64,000 bases of DNA from Euphorbia lathyris (taxonomy: Eukaryota > Streptophyta > Magnoliopsida > Malpighiales > Euphorbiaceae). This document shows positions 24,101 to 35,459 of this stretch, piece after piece. The stretch's first letter is position 1. Each line of letters starts with the position of its first letter. Below the pieces are notes generated by a model, which was not told where the DNA came from, made no database searches, and saw nothing but the letters and a program-made list of their open reading frames with translations. Both the position numbers and the translations under genes were made by a program. Location of the stretch: NCBI RefSeq assembly GCF_963576675.1, contig NC_088910.1, forward strand, positions 23,562,531 to 23,626,530, written 5' to 3'.

Positions 24101-27100
24101 TATTACGTTGATGATAATCATGACTGATTTTAGTTTTTCTCAATGTGTGAGTTTCCTCATGTTCTTAGAACTATCTATGTGATTCTAAAGAAATTCTGTG
24201 CCAGTTGTCCAAAATTCCAGACAGGTTGAACATCTGGTTCAAGTAGAAAGCCTCAAGGTACAAATAAATTGAAATAGATACAGAAAGATTTGTCTGTGTA
24301 ATCGAGAAGGATGCATTATGAGTAAAAGGTATGCCAGACTAAATTTTTGTTATATCCAGGGTTATTATCATTTCCTTGGGCAGCAGTCTAAGGAACTTTA
24401 AGACAATAATTTCAGATCACAATGACCTCTATCTCCCAATAGAAATGACAGAAAAAAGAAGAAGAAAGGGACTTATAAAGTACTTGCCTTGCATTTGGCC
24501 TCCATAGCATCATCTTCCTCTTTCCAGCGCATTACTGCCTCCTCACTGGCTTTTTTCTTGGAGTCTTTAACATTTAGAATTGCTCGTTCCAGTTGACAAG
24601 TAGTTCTTTCAAAATTATTTTCTTCAACTTTTTCTTCCTGCAGAAGCCATATTTTATTAATATCATTATGTGGTTTAAGCAGGAATCACTTCTACCAATG
24701 GCCTTAATTTCCTTTAGGACTGTCAGATATTAATATGAATTGGGCTTTAACTATCACCTTAAACTTTTAGTTGAAACGGTTCCATGACATGGTACCAGAG
24801 CCTTTTTGATCAAGGGTTCAATTCCTGTCAACCCCATTCGTTGATTAAATTTCAGGACATGGTAATATAGGCCTGTGTTGTGGCGTTCGAGGGTGTGCCA
24901 GATATTAATATGAATTGGGCTTTTAACTATCAGCTTAAACTTTTAGTTCAAACGGTTCCATGACAATGACTATGGAGACTAGTGTAGATTATAATATATT
25001 CCTGAGAAAAAGGAATGTGGGACTTTTCTCCTGACACTCTTGCAGATCATTGTTTTCTAAATCTCTACATGATACTAAAAGAGTTCCTCTTTTATTTCTT
25101 CTTCATACAAACAGGAATGTGTTATAAAATGGCCCATTGTACCCAAATCTTCTATAGACCACAAAAAGATGAATGGTAAACAATAAAAATTGGACTTGGG
25201 ACCTTTGACATATAAGGCAAAAACAGCAAATTTTCTCAAACCTCTTCTATCGCATGGCGAATCAACTTAGCTGTGGCAAGTTCTGCATTTCTTGAATGGC
25301 TGGAAAGTACTAAACATTGAAGATTCAAACTTCCTGATATTCCTTCCAAGTCATCAGCGTCCTCCTCAGAAGCTGTACATTTCTCTGGCAGTTAGTCAAA
25401 TCCTTTAAGATTACAATTCTTTGGCAGTCCCCATATGAAAGAGAAAAATAAACAGATTTAAACATAAAAGCAACCGGCATGACAGTTAATACACCTACCT
25501 AGAGACCTATGGGTTTGTGTAAAAGATCCCAGTCTCAATTGTTCCAACCGCTGGGTTTCTAAATCTGAATTCAGCAGCAGCAATGGAAGAGCCATCTCTT
25601 TCTCAGATTTGTCAATTCTACTTTCCCTGTTTTCGTTTGTTCCTTTTATAAGAAACCAATGATAGTTTTATTGAATAGATGCGTAAAATGGATGGAAAAT
25701 TGGAACAATGAAATAGAATCTGGCAGGGAAGATACTTTTAGACATAACAAAATATCAACTCAAAACCAAATCATGCTTTTAGGCATTTCTTATAACATGA
25801 ATGTGAACCGTGAGCAGAACTGTTATTCATTTTTCTCTAAACTCCATATGGACATTAGAATTGCAAGGTTAGTACACTTCAGGCCCCATTGATGCTATTC
25901 AGATGAGAATGACGGACAAAGCAGATGAAAATGCAAAATTCCAAGTAATATTAGACTGAATAAGTCAGTGGCAGCTTCAGTTTAATCTTTTATTGGAAAA
26001 TGCATGAACTACTTAAGATTGAAGCACCAGTAATAATGACAGACCACGAATAGTATGAAGGAGATAGCGAATTGATCCAAGAAAAAGGTCTTTGAACTCT
26101 ACATGTTTCCTCTAGTTATACGAAAATCAACCAAGCAAAAGAAACTTTTAGAATGTCAAATGTACCTTGTATAGATGAGACAACCCTTGCAAGAAAACCA
26201 GATTTGACAGGAAATAGGAGCATGTTGGCATACAAATACAGCTTTTTTGGACTTCAGCCCCGTCAACTTCCTGCAGTAGGAAATAACTTTTAATTAAGAG
26301 TTTGAAGTACTAGGGACTTCCAAATACCAAATAAAATATGCTACATATAGACTCCTCATAGGCACTTTAAACTATGTCTTAAAAATAACCAACATGCGAT
26401 GATACTGAACAACTAGCTACTGCATTTAAGATTCACACTTTGAATAGTATTTATCTGCTGCTGCTCCCATGACAAGCCATCTGATGTTGTACTGAGCAAT
26501 AATCTCAACAATCCCCTTTTCAACATTGTCCATCTGAATCCAAACTTTATCTGCCTCTACCTATGAAAATAATTCACAGTTGAATCAACAAATGAATCAA
26601 ATGTCTGATCATATGCATAATGTTAGAGTTAAGATGGACATTCAGAGTCTGAATGAATAACTATCTTTAGGTACAGTAATTGGAAGTACTTTCTTCTTAG
26701 TTGAGATTGGAAGTACCAAGCATCTTCATCCTAATTTGAACAAAAAATAAAAAAACAAAAGAACACATACCCCTTCTTGAGCAATAATGCGACAGTATTG
26801 ATGTAAAACATCTAACATCTTCTTCTTTTCAAGCTCCTGGAATGCCCCAAGCATCTCTTGTTTCGGTTTACCCAGAGCAAATTTCTTGTCAGCTGTGTAG
26901 AATACAACTACTTCAGCAATCGCATAAAAGCATCCAGAACAGAAAATCCACAAAATGAGATAAAAAGTGAAGCGTATTCACTACATAATAGAATCTTTGT
27001 AAGCATTGAATTCCACGGTTGACATTTCTGAAATAATTTAATTTCATTCAACATCAGATCATAATATGAAGAAAAGGAAAGAAATTAGAAATGCTATTAT

Positions 27101-27525
27101 TATTTGTCTAATAGCAGAAAAACAAAAAAACAAAACAAACATGGAGCTTAACCAATTCGAAATATATATTTGACTAATTCCCGAATATCAGAGCAAAACA
27201 AAAAACACGGTTATCGCTTTCGAAGTCCAAAATTTTCCATTCTTTTCCCGCAGTTTCTCAGCAACCAAACACGGAATGAATCAATCAAACAACAACATTA
27301 CAAGTACTTGATAAAAAGAAGAAGAAGAAGAAGCTAACTCAATGAAAAAGCATTAGCAGGCTGATGAACATGAAGCAAACAAATCTTCTTCCCAGCAAAG
27401 CTCTGGAGTGCCCATAACAGCGTTGTTTTAGACTTCTCCACATTCTTCCCCAGCGCAACGAATATAGTATTCTCCGCATCATAATCTGAATCTCCCGGCT
27501 CCGCAATCAGATCAACGCTCCCCAT
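21193..27525 (-). CDS. U-box domain protein kinase (USP-like, coiled coil, kinase, U-box), about 805 aa
   Basis: Exons: 27339-27525, 26771-26892, 26439-26560, about 26166/26185-26270, 25499-25642, 25242-25384, 24488-24637, 22773-23300, 21472-22224, 21193-21375. Residues 1-170 form a USP-like domain, about 280-425 a coiled coil, and about 440-730 a protein kinase with GEGRYGSVYKG (458-468) and VAIK (Lys478). A U-box (about 732-805) starts with FVCPIFQEVMKDP. This is the plant U-box/receptor-like-cytoplasmic-kinase architecture, expected to act as an E3 ubiquitin ligase. The loop HRD is HGN (Asn572; codon 21991-21993), while DFG (590) is kept, so phosphotransfer is doubtful. Intron 7 uses a GC donor (AAG|GCAAGT). 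The exon 4/5 junction is in frame only with a donor 19 bp inside exon 4 (after TGCAAGG), not with the donor that family similarity predicts. Confidence 0.88.
23437..23751. repeat. 161-bp tandem duplication in an intron of the U-box gene
   Basis: The segment from 23437 recurs at 23598 with a period of 161 bp and no visible difference across about 150 bp. Near identity points to a recent local duplication. It lies in the intron between coiled-coil exons and leaves the splice sites untouched. Confidence 0.9.
24725..24965. repeat. Pair of direct repeats of about 65 bp in the same gene
   Basis: A unit starting agatattaatatgaattgg and containing a aacggttccatgaca end occurs at 24725-24789 and 24900-24965 with a few changes. 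It appears to be a transposon-derived intronic segment; no family named. Confidence 0.65.
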
Positions 27526-28173
27526 AGAATCAATATTGAAATTGATAGAGAAGGATAAGATCAGCCAGAGTCACATCCGAGAAGAGGGAAAGCTGAGGAA
27601 ACCGAAGAAAAGATTGCTTTATGTGAAGTGTCAGTCCATGGTGGTTACTAGGAAGAGTTGGCCTACTTTCGGAAAGATGAATAGAAAAAGGGGCAATTTT
27701 GGTTGCATTTGAGTGCGTGTTGAAGGTTGTATTCTACTTGATGGAGAATTAAGGAAAAGAGAAGAAAAAGATGGAAAAGGACAATGGAGATTATTAATAT
27801 TCCATTACAAAGACCAGCAGTAGAATGTCAAATGGGTATGACGTTTAGTAATCGGTGTTTCTCTCTATTGCTTAATTATCTCTAAACTTATCTAAGAAGT
27901 TTTGAATAGTAAAATCAATTTTTAAAATGTTGTCATGATACTTTCAATTTCTATTTATTTAAAATGCAGTCGATCAATTATTTAATGACAAAGAAATAAA
28001 GTATATATATGTAAAATATACTGTATAAGCTTTAAAATGTTAAAGCCTCTATTCAATTATATAGGTTATTTTAAAGTATTTTATACAAATTAAAAAATAT
28101 ATTGATTAACTAATAAAATTCAATAAATATCTATACTATATATAACAGCGGAATCAGAGAGAAATAAGAAGAA
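27526..28173. other. Upstream region of the U-box kinase gene
   Basis: It contains the 5' untranslated region and presumed promoter of the minus-strand U-box gene. Purine-rich on the plus strand around 27715-27790, then AT-rich. No clear TATA box could be assigned. Confidence 0.45.
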
Positions 28174-28182
28174 GTGTTTTAG

Positions 28183-28660
28183 CTAAATGTGGATGGTGCG
28201 TCATTTGCGAACGAGAATGTGGCTGGGTTTGGGTGTATCGTTTGGGATGAGTTGGGTCGATTTGTTGCGGCTAAAAATGGTATATTGCAGAATTACCATG
28301 ATGCATCGTTCATTGAAGCGCTATCGGTCCGTGAAGCTCTCAGTTGGATCAAAGAACGCGGATGGAAGGATGTAATCATTGAATCAGATTCTTTGATCGT
28401 GGTACAGTCTATGGCCCGTCCGTTAGAGGTTTCATCTCCTTTTAACGTCTTAGCCAATGATTGTCATTTTTCATTGAACGGGCTTTTTAATTGCTCTATT
28501 CGATTTGTCTGTCGTTCTACAAACTCTGTTGCTCATTTGTTAGCTAGAAGTAGTATTTTACCTTTACATTGGGGTGAGTGGTTTTCTGTACCCCTGATTT
28601 TATTTGTAATATGCTTCTTCTTGATTCTTAATATATGCTTCTTTGGTTGTAAAAAAAAAA
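28183..28660 (+). mobile_element. 5'-truncated LINE insertion (478 bp) with target duplication
   Basis: It begins LNVDGASFANENVAGFG and continues as a plant LINE RNase H (VIIESDS, then RFVCRSTNSVAHLLAR), open to the end of the element, then a 10-A tail at 28651-28660. The 9-bp repeat gtgttttag flanks it at 28174-28182 and 28661-28669, showing target-primed insertion. The intact frame is from the LINE, not a host gene. Confidence 0.92.
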
Positions 28661-28912
28661 GTGTTTTAGAGGTATTTTTGATGAGTTTTTAACGTATTAA
28701 AAAAATCAAAATTAAAAAGATTTAATTAATTAAAAATAACAGATTTATATTTATAATATATTAAATAATTACTAGCCCATTAGTTAAAATAATAAAAGAA
28801 AGTAAGAGTTACAGAAAGATGAAAAAAGACAAAGAAATCCAAAATTCACAAATAAACTTCTATATAAACCATGATAGATAGTATTCCACCATTATATTCA
28901 TTGGTCGTGATA

Positions 28913-29880
28913 GATAGTATTATATTTCTAAAGGTAATTATTCAATGTTTTTCATATGTTGTAGTTATTTTGTTCTCAATTGTGTTTTTTTTATTAAACA
29001 ATAGTTGTTATAGTTTCATCTTTCAGATCCATTTATGTCGTTACACAGGTTCTATACCTCTCGCTACCTTATCCATGTTTTCTTTTTAGGTTAATTATAA
29101 ATAACTACCCTGTGGTTTGGCCGATTTGTGATGTGGTACCTGTGGTATTTTTTTGGTTGCAAAATTTTACATGTTTTTTTTACTTTACCAAATTTGGCCG
29201 ATAACGACTTCGAAATAAAAAAATTCAAGAGCTAAATGATATTTTAAGCAACTTTAATTCTTCAATTTTTTAGGTTTAAGGTCATTTAGGTGTTGTTTTT
29301 TTATGAGAGGGAAAGATACTGTTTAGAGAGAGAAAACTCCAAAAATGATGATTTTGAAAAATTAAGAATATAGTTCCATAGTAAATATGATACCAAACAA
29401 GTTTAATTCTTGAAAATTTTCATTTCGAAGTCGTTATCGGCCAAATTTAGCAAAGTAAAAAAAACATGTAAAATTTTGTAACCATAGGGTTGTGTTTGCA
29501 AAAAAAAATACCACAGGTACCACATCGCAAATCGGCCAAACCACAGGGTAGTTATTTGTAATTAACCCTTTCTTTTTTATTTGTCTTTTTTTTTCAAAAT
29601 GATATCTCCAATTGAAGAAATCCGATACAAATAGAAGATGCATGGACAACAAGAATCGGGAAACACAAAAGTGTCAAATTACAAGAAATTCTTATGTTTT
29701 TCAAGGTAATTATCCAATTTTTCTATATGTTGCAGTTATTTTTGTTCTCAATTGTGTTGTTTTATTTTTATTAAACAATAGTTGTTATAGTTTCATCTTT
29801 TAGAGATGAAATTCCATTTATGTCGTTACCCAGGTTTCATACCTCTCTCTACCTTATCCATGTTTTCTTTTTTTATTTGT
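28913..29880 (+). repeat. Segmental direct duplication, first copy interrupted by a MITE
   Basis: The segment about 28930-29087 (aggtaattattcaatg, then ttaaacaatagttgttatag, then taccttatccatgttttc) recurs at about 29703-29873 with small changes. After the second copy the sequence runs directly into the ttatttgtc flank, whereas in the first copy 481 bp of MITE intervene. The second copy therefore shows the uninserted state. Confidence 0.8.
29088..29568. mobile_element. 481-bp Mutator-type MITE, termini (A/G)GGTTAATTA
   Basis: Left end aggttaattataaataac and right end gttatttgtaattaaccc are inverted repeats, and the similarity extends inward for about 130 bp on each side. The exact 9-bp duplication tttcttttt flanks it (29079-29087 and 29569-29577). 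Non-coding interior. Confidence 0.88.
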
Positions 29881-31305
29881 CATTTTTTTTTCAAAATGAC
29901 TAAAATAAAGATTTTGTATATTTGCATTCTTTTTTAATATATGTTGCTAGGTGTTACGTTATCGTTTTGATTGTTAACTCTAACTAAAATTTAGATTTTC
30001 GGTTTTATATGAACTCAATTTTTAGCTTTAATTGAAGTTAAATTAATTGTTCTAATTCGAAACCTGTTGAAATCCATTCATTTTTTTTATCTTGAGTTTA
30101 TCTAACTGATATGGATTGTAATTTTTATTTTTATGCATTTTTGTACAAATAGATATAAAGTTTCACACAATAGTTGTTCATTGAAGTTGGAGACATATTG
30201 AATAAAATATTAAAGGTGTATTCAAATATTATACTTACAATGGAGTTTATTTCAATTATAAATTATGTTATATTATTATTATTATTATTATCAAGAAGTT
30301 ATTTTTTTCCCCAGTTCTCTAGACAAAGAGATTGTAAGCGTCTAATACACTTGATAAGATGTTTATTCTCGAAGAATTTGGATTATGCTAGCTACGAATT
30401 CAAAATGAAGGTAAATAAAAATAAGTTTTGATGCTCAAAATCATAAAAATGTATATTAATTATGAGATATTAAGATAATTGCTTTTACCGCATTGGCTTA
30501 TATAGTTTTTAACTATTATATTGTTTTGTACAAAATTGTTAGCATTTCAAGAGTTTTTAACAGATGAAAATGAAACATGATTATAAGACAAGTTGTTGGA
30601 AAATATTAATTAAAAATTATTATTTGAATCTCTTCAAATTCTCAAATGTTGAGCATAATGATTCTAATTAAATAGAATTAATTCCACATATTAACTATAA
30701 AACATTTTTTTTTGTACTGAGTGGTTATAAATTACGATTTAATTCTATTTAACTAAATTTCATTTATGGACTTAATATTTCATACGAAAAAATAAAAAAT
30801 TTAATTAATTGGCAAAAAATATTTTTACTTTCTTTATATGCTTATATCTTGACATTCTCTTTTATTTTCGAAAAAAAAACGAGAGGAAGATAGTTCTCTC
30901 TTAATTATATTTTTTGTCCCTTTATTTTTGTTTTCTATTCTTTTGTTTGTTTTTCTTGCTTACGAAATTCAAGAATATATGATTATTAGAAAATATAAAC
31001 GAAGTCAAATAAGTGATATTTGCGAGCGTGGCTGATATTCTATACAGTGAAAGAATGAAGAACAAATTGATTGAATGTCTTGATGAGATATTATGAGATG
31101 AAAATAGAAGAAATCATCATCTTAAGCTGATTCAATTGGATATATTGGGTTATTGTAGCGGAATGAATAATTAAATTCGATACTTGGTGATCTTGAAATT
31201 CCATCAAGCACAATGATTATCATCAAGATGAATTTGTGATATGAATTTTATTTTTTTATACGTAACATATTGAATTGATAAAGTTTCTTCATGTGCAACA
31301 TTAGA
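29881..31305. other. AT-rich spacer
   Basis: No convincing ORF. A TTA microsatellite lies near 30265-30290. No repeat ends recognised. Confidence 0.5.
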
Positions 31306-31754
31306 AAAGTATTGAGGGTAAATTACATACGTGGTGTACAACATTTACCTGTTATCACACTTTGGTGTATAACCTTTAATTTTGCACACTAAAATGTACA
31401 ACCTTCTGGTGACCTCCCACTAAAGTGTACAGCCGGTATTTATGACCGGTCAACGCAAGTCAACGTTGCCACGTCAGCATTTTGACCACTTTAAAAGTCA
31501 AAAATTCACATCCCTAATATTGAATTACTAAAATACCCTCGTCCCTTCCCAATTATCCCAATTGAAAAAAAATAGAACCCACTCCCTCTCTCTTCCATTT
31601 CTTTCCCTAACTCTTCTCTCTCTCTAAAAGCTTTCATATCTTTCACTTTCCCTCTCTAAAAGCTATCAATTTCTCTATCTTTCCCTTTCTCTCTAACTTT
31701 CAATCTCTCTTTCCCGCCAAGAGTAATCAAATTATCCCCGAGTACCAGCTTCCT

Positions 31755-31920
31755 AAACAGTACGAGCCACTGTCATAGGGGAATCAGTGACTTCTGAAAC
31801 TGAACTAAGAGAAGAACAGTCCATGGGAAACTCCATCAAAGAATCTGATTGCATTTTCTCAGTTTTCGCACCAATCAGTTTTCCACTCCATTTTCTCAGA
31901 TTATAAATATCTCTTTTTTC
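31755..31920 (-). other. Possible second captured gene fragment in the Pack-MULE
   Basis: On the minus strand a frame of about 55 codons (DIYNLRKWSGKLIGAK, MQSDSLMEFPMDCSS, SSVSEVTDSPMTVARTV) has a coding-like composition, unlike the TC/GA-rich flanks. No family was recognised. Confidence 0.3.
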
Positions 31921-31950
31921 GTGATGTAATTCAGGACCTATTAAAACTTT

Positions 31951-32150
31951 GAAGGGCTGTATGCGGAGCTTGTAGAGCGTTGTGGAAGTGAGCCTACCTT
32001 TATACAGTGGGCTGCTGCTGCAGGAATTGATCAGAGAGAGAAGAGTGGGCTGAACTTGAACTATGGCAGATTATGCAAAGACAAAATGATAAAATCTAAC
32101 ATACGACTTCTAATTTCAATTGCTAAAAATTATCAAGGGGCTGGAATAAA
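31951..32150 (+). pseudogene. Captured fragment of a plastid (bacterial-type) sigma-factor gene
   Basis: One frame reads EGLYAELVERCGSEPTF, then QWAAAAGIDQ, LNYGRLCKDKMIKSNIRL and ISIAKNYQGAGIN. The block around CKDKMIKSNIRL...ISIAKNYQGAG is the start of sigma-70 region 2 as it occurs in nuclear-encoded plant plastid sigma factors. Similarity ends after about 32150, so only a small part of the gene was taken. There is no start codon or promoter of its own. It is inside the inverted ends of the Pack-MULE, so it moved with that element. The exact sigma paralogue cannot be named. Confidence 0.85.
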
Positions 32151-32924
32151 TCCATTTATGAACTCTCTTTATGCAATGGAGGTTAGAGGACATGGATGAT
32201 TCGCGGTGAAGATCGGAATCGACATTAGAAAAGCATGTTGACGATGGCGGCACTGATATTTTTTTATTTCAAAGCAGATTGGTACTCTGCTATGGCTGTT
32301 TATTATTTCGATTTAGTTCTCAATTTTTTTGGGGCTTTGATGTTGTGGGTTTAAGACTGTAATAATGGAGAATAATTCTAGTTGGAGTACGAAATTGATT
32401 ATGCTTTTGATGTATGAACCTGTGATTTTTTCAAGAGACAAAAATGGTATTGTTGTGATTTAACTAGAGAGAGGTTAGAGAGAGAGAAAGAAATTTGGAG
32501 AGAGAGAGAAAGAAATCAAGTTGAAGAGGGAAGAAGATGAAGAGAGATGGGTAAATTTCAAAGTCCCTTTAGAGAGAGATAGGACTTAGAGAGAGAAAGG
32601 GTAAAAAGAGTGGAAGCTTTAGAGAGAGAAATTGTAAAAAAAAATTGGAGGAAGAAGAAAGGGTTTTTTTAGTAATTATATAAAGAATAAAGGGTACAAA
32701 AATAATTTCATATTAAGTGGGTCATTTTTTTACTTTTAGAGGAGTCAAAATGGTGATGTGGCGCGTTGACTTCGGGTTGACCAGTCACAATTACCTGTTG
32801 TACACTTTAGTGGGAGGTCACCATAAGATTGTACACTTTAGTGTGCAAAATTGAAGGTTGTACACCAAAGTGTGAAAATGAGTAAAGGTTGTACACCACG
32901 TATGTAATTTACCTAAAGTATTGA

Positions 32925-33730
32925 TTGTAATAGTTTATAGCATAATATATTGATGTTGCTTCCATTTTAACATAGATTGTAATTTTTTTTGTATCGTAGA
33001 TATACTATTGAATTTTAATTGTAGTCTAATTCAATTTTTCTTTAACATAGATTGTAATTCTTTTGTATCGCAACTATAATATTTAATTTTAATTTTAATT
33101 TGATTCAATTTTTGGTTTTTCATTATATTCTAATATTTTTTTTAATTAATCCCCTATTTTATTTTATTATTATTGTTTCAGAGAATTCCAATTATAAAAA
33201 ATATGAAAATATATTAAAATTATAAAAAAAAGTGTAAACATAAATAAATCATTCACCTTGAATTAAAATTCTATAAAAAAAATTAATCAATTATTTTTAA
33301 AATTAATTTAATTTAATTTGCATTATCAATAAAAAATGTATATTAATTTCAAATATACATAATATAAAAAAATTTCATAGCATGATATATAATTACTTAA
33401 AAGTAAATATATCAATTTATTAATTTATCTAAATTATATAAAAAATTTATATCCCGTGCATCGCATAGTATAGGTTATTTTAGAGTATTTTATCAACAAC
33501 CTTAATTCAATAAAGAAAGAAAAAGAACAGAATTGGGTGTATGGTACTGATATCGCGGAAACCTAAAAAGATTGAAATACTAAGTATCATTCTGTTATCT
33601 AGCCATTAATTCTCATACTTAGTCTCGGGAATAGACCGAAATACCTTTTGGACAAATTTGAAAATTCTCAAAACCTCTCAAACACCCTAAACTCTCTTGG
33701 ATCAAATCCGGACTAATTTATCAATGAAAA
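32925..33730. other. AT-rich spacer
   Basis: Contains two similar stretches around 32960-33010 and 33040-33085 (taacatagattgtaattntt type). No gene was seen. Confidence 0.45.
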
Positions 33731-34019
33731 CATGGATCGGGGGAGGGACGACAAAGGAAAAACACTAATGGTACGAAAATCTGTTTGATTTTGTTGATTT
33801 TTGGGTGTTTTTTTTAATCGAATTTGGATTATTGGGGATTTCGGAATCGGGGGTGGGGCGTGAGGCCATCACGTCGTCACCTTTGGTGCGGCGTATGAAC
33901 ATCACGCCGCACCACCTGTGGTGAGGCGTGATGGCCTCACGTCCTCACCTATATGAGAGCGTGATAGCCTCACGCCCGTGTGACGAATTATGAATTTATT
34001 AATTTTTTCTTAAGTTAAT

Positions 34020-35100
34020 TTAATTTTGTTATAATTTTTATTATTGTTAATTATTGTTATTTTTATTTTATTAATTTGATTATAATTTTTATTTTTGTTA
34101 ATTTTTATGTTGTAAATTTTATTTTGTTAATCATAGTTAAATGTAGTTGTTGTAAATTTTATTTTGTTTAATTTAGTTTTGTTGATTTTTATGTTGTAAA
34201 TTTTATTTTGTTAATTTTAGGTAAATTTAGTTGTTGTAAATTTTATTTTGTTTAATTTAATTTAGTTAAATTTGTATGTTATAAATTTTAGGGTAAAGTA
34301 CAAAAAAAAAACCATGTGGTTTCCGACTTTTGAAAACAAGGTCCCGTGTTTTAAAAGCGTACAAACGGGGGTCTGTGGTACCAGCCGTTAACAAAGAAGG
34401 CATTTTTTATGGATGCCGTTAAGTTGGGCTGACCTGTCACTTTGACTGAAAATTGCACCAAGGGCAATTATTTGGCTTGAAAAATTTTACTTGACAAATT
34501 TAGTTCAGTGCACAGAAAATTGAGAAAGAACTTTCCCAAGCATCAATAGCAATCCAACAAAGCCTACCAAGTCAATACTTAGAACCATTATAAATACTTA
34601 AAGACATACCACAATGAACTGCAATCCTGAAAAATTTGAACCAGGGGCTGTATGGACCAAAAAAGAAGAGGAAGAGCGAATTTGGGGGATGGAATTTCTC
34701 AAGCCTTTTATACCACAATTGGGATGCGAAAGGACGAAATTGCCCTTGGTGCAATTTTCAGTCAAAGTGCCAGGTCAACCCAACTTAACGGCATCCATAA
34801 AAAATCTCTTCTTTGTTAATGGCTGGTACCACAGACCCCCGTTTGTACGCTTTTAAAACACGGAACTTTGTTTGCAAAAGTCGGAAACCACAGGGTTTTT
34901 TTTATACTTTACCCTAAATTTTATTTTGTTAATTTTAGTTAAATTTAGTTGTAGTAAAATTTATTTTGTTTAATTTAGTTGTTGTATTATGTTTATTTTT
35001 ATATTGTTAATTTATTTTGTTAATATTATTTTGTTTAATTTAGTTTAGTTAAATTTTTATTTTGTTAATTTTAGTTAAATTTAGTTAAATAATGGTGAAT
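34020..35100. repeat. AT-rich tandem repeats around the nested MITE
   Basis: Imperfect units built from words like ttgtaaattttattttg and ttaattttagttaaattt recur on both sides of the MITE (about 34020-34281 and 34924-35100). The MITE evidently inserted into an existing array. Confidence 0.7.
34291..34914. mobile_element. 624-bp Mutator-type MITE, termini GGGTAAAGTAC
   Basis: Left end gggtaaagtacaaaaa and right end tttatactttaccc are inverted repeats, with matching arms of about 180 bp including aaacgggggtctgtggtacc and its complement. The 9-bp duplication taaatttta flanks it (34282-34290 and 34915-34923). ORFs inside are arm shadows. Confidence 0.9.
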
Positions 35101-35108
35101 ATGTGTAG

Positions 35109-35447
35109 ATGGAGCGGGAGACTATAGTGGGGAAACCTATCTCGTCAGCAGCTAGGCATCTAGATATGGATGAAGAGGATACACCACGTCATACGAGAAG
35201 GCGTGGTATTGATATATCAGGCCGTAGACGGAGAGCAGTTGGGACGCAGCAGGTGCGGGGGGCTTCGATAGAGCAGCATGTGTTGGATCAGCCCGAGTTT
35301 AGGGGAGAGGAGGCGGATGATTTGGGAGACCGAGATCTTGGTATTAATGTTGTCGACGAGTATTTTCAGGAGTTAGCTGAGGCACAGCGACGGCCGGGAT
35401 CTGATGGTGATGATGATGTGCAACCGACCCCGGGTTCGAGCAAATAG
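35109..35447 (+). CDS. Hypothetical charged protein, likely first exon of the PMD transposon
   Basis: A 112-codon frame from an ATG encodes an acidic/Arg-rich sequence (DMDEEDTPRHTRRR, then RRRRAVGTQQVRG, ending GDDDVQPTPGSSK). Codon use is more GC-rich than the AT-rich repeats around it, as expected of a former coding region. It precedes the PMD-like exon by 300 bp of tandem repeats. No family recognised; expression is unproven. Confidence 0.4.
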   Translation: MERETIVGKPISSAARHLDMDEEDTPRHTRRRGIDISGRRRRAVGTQQVRGASIEQHVLDQPEFRGEEADDLGDRDLGINVVDEYFQELAEAQRRPGSDGDDDVQPTPGSSK

Positions 35448-35459
35448 CGCAGGGATGGT

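Larger units (their letters stand above)
31316..32914. mobile_element. Pack-MULE: 1599-bp Mutator-type element carrying gene fragments
   Basis: The left end gggtaaattacatacgtgg and the right end ccacgtatgtaatttacct are inverted repeats that stay matched for about 180 bp. The repeats include a tgtacactttagtggg-type block on both sides. The 10-bp duplication aaagtattga flanks it (31306-31315 and 32915-32924). Inside is a sigma-factor fragment (about 31951-32150) and possibly a second captured piece on the other strand. The subterminal regions are rich in GAGA/TCTC runs. It lacks any transposase and must rely on one elsewhere. Confidence 0.88.

Noticed and set aside
28189..28692. Host gene of 167 aa
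   Set aside because: It is the RNase H part of a LINE bounded by a poly(A) tail and target duplication.
34572..34856. ORFs inside the MITE at 34.3-34.9 kb
   Set aside because: They fall in the inverted arms and the short interior; no protein family likeness.
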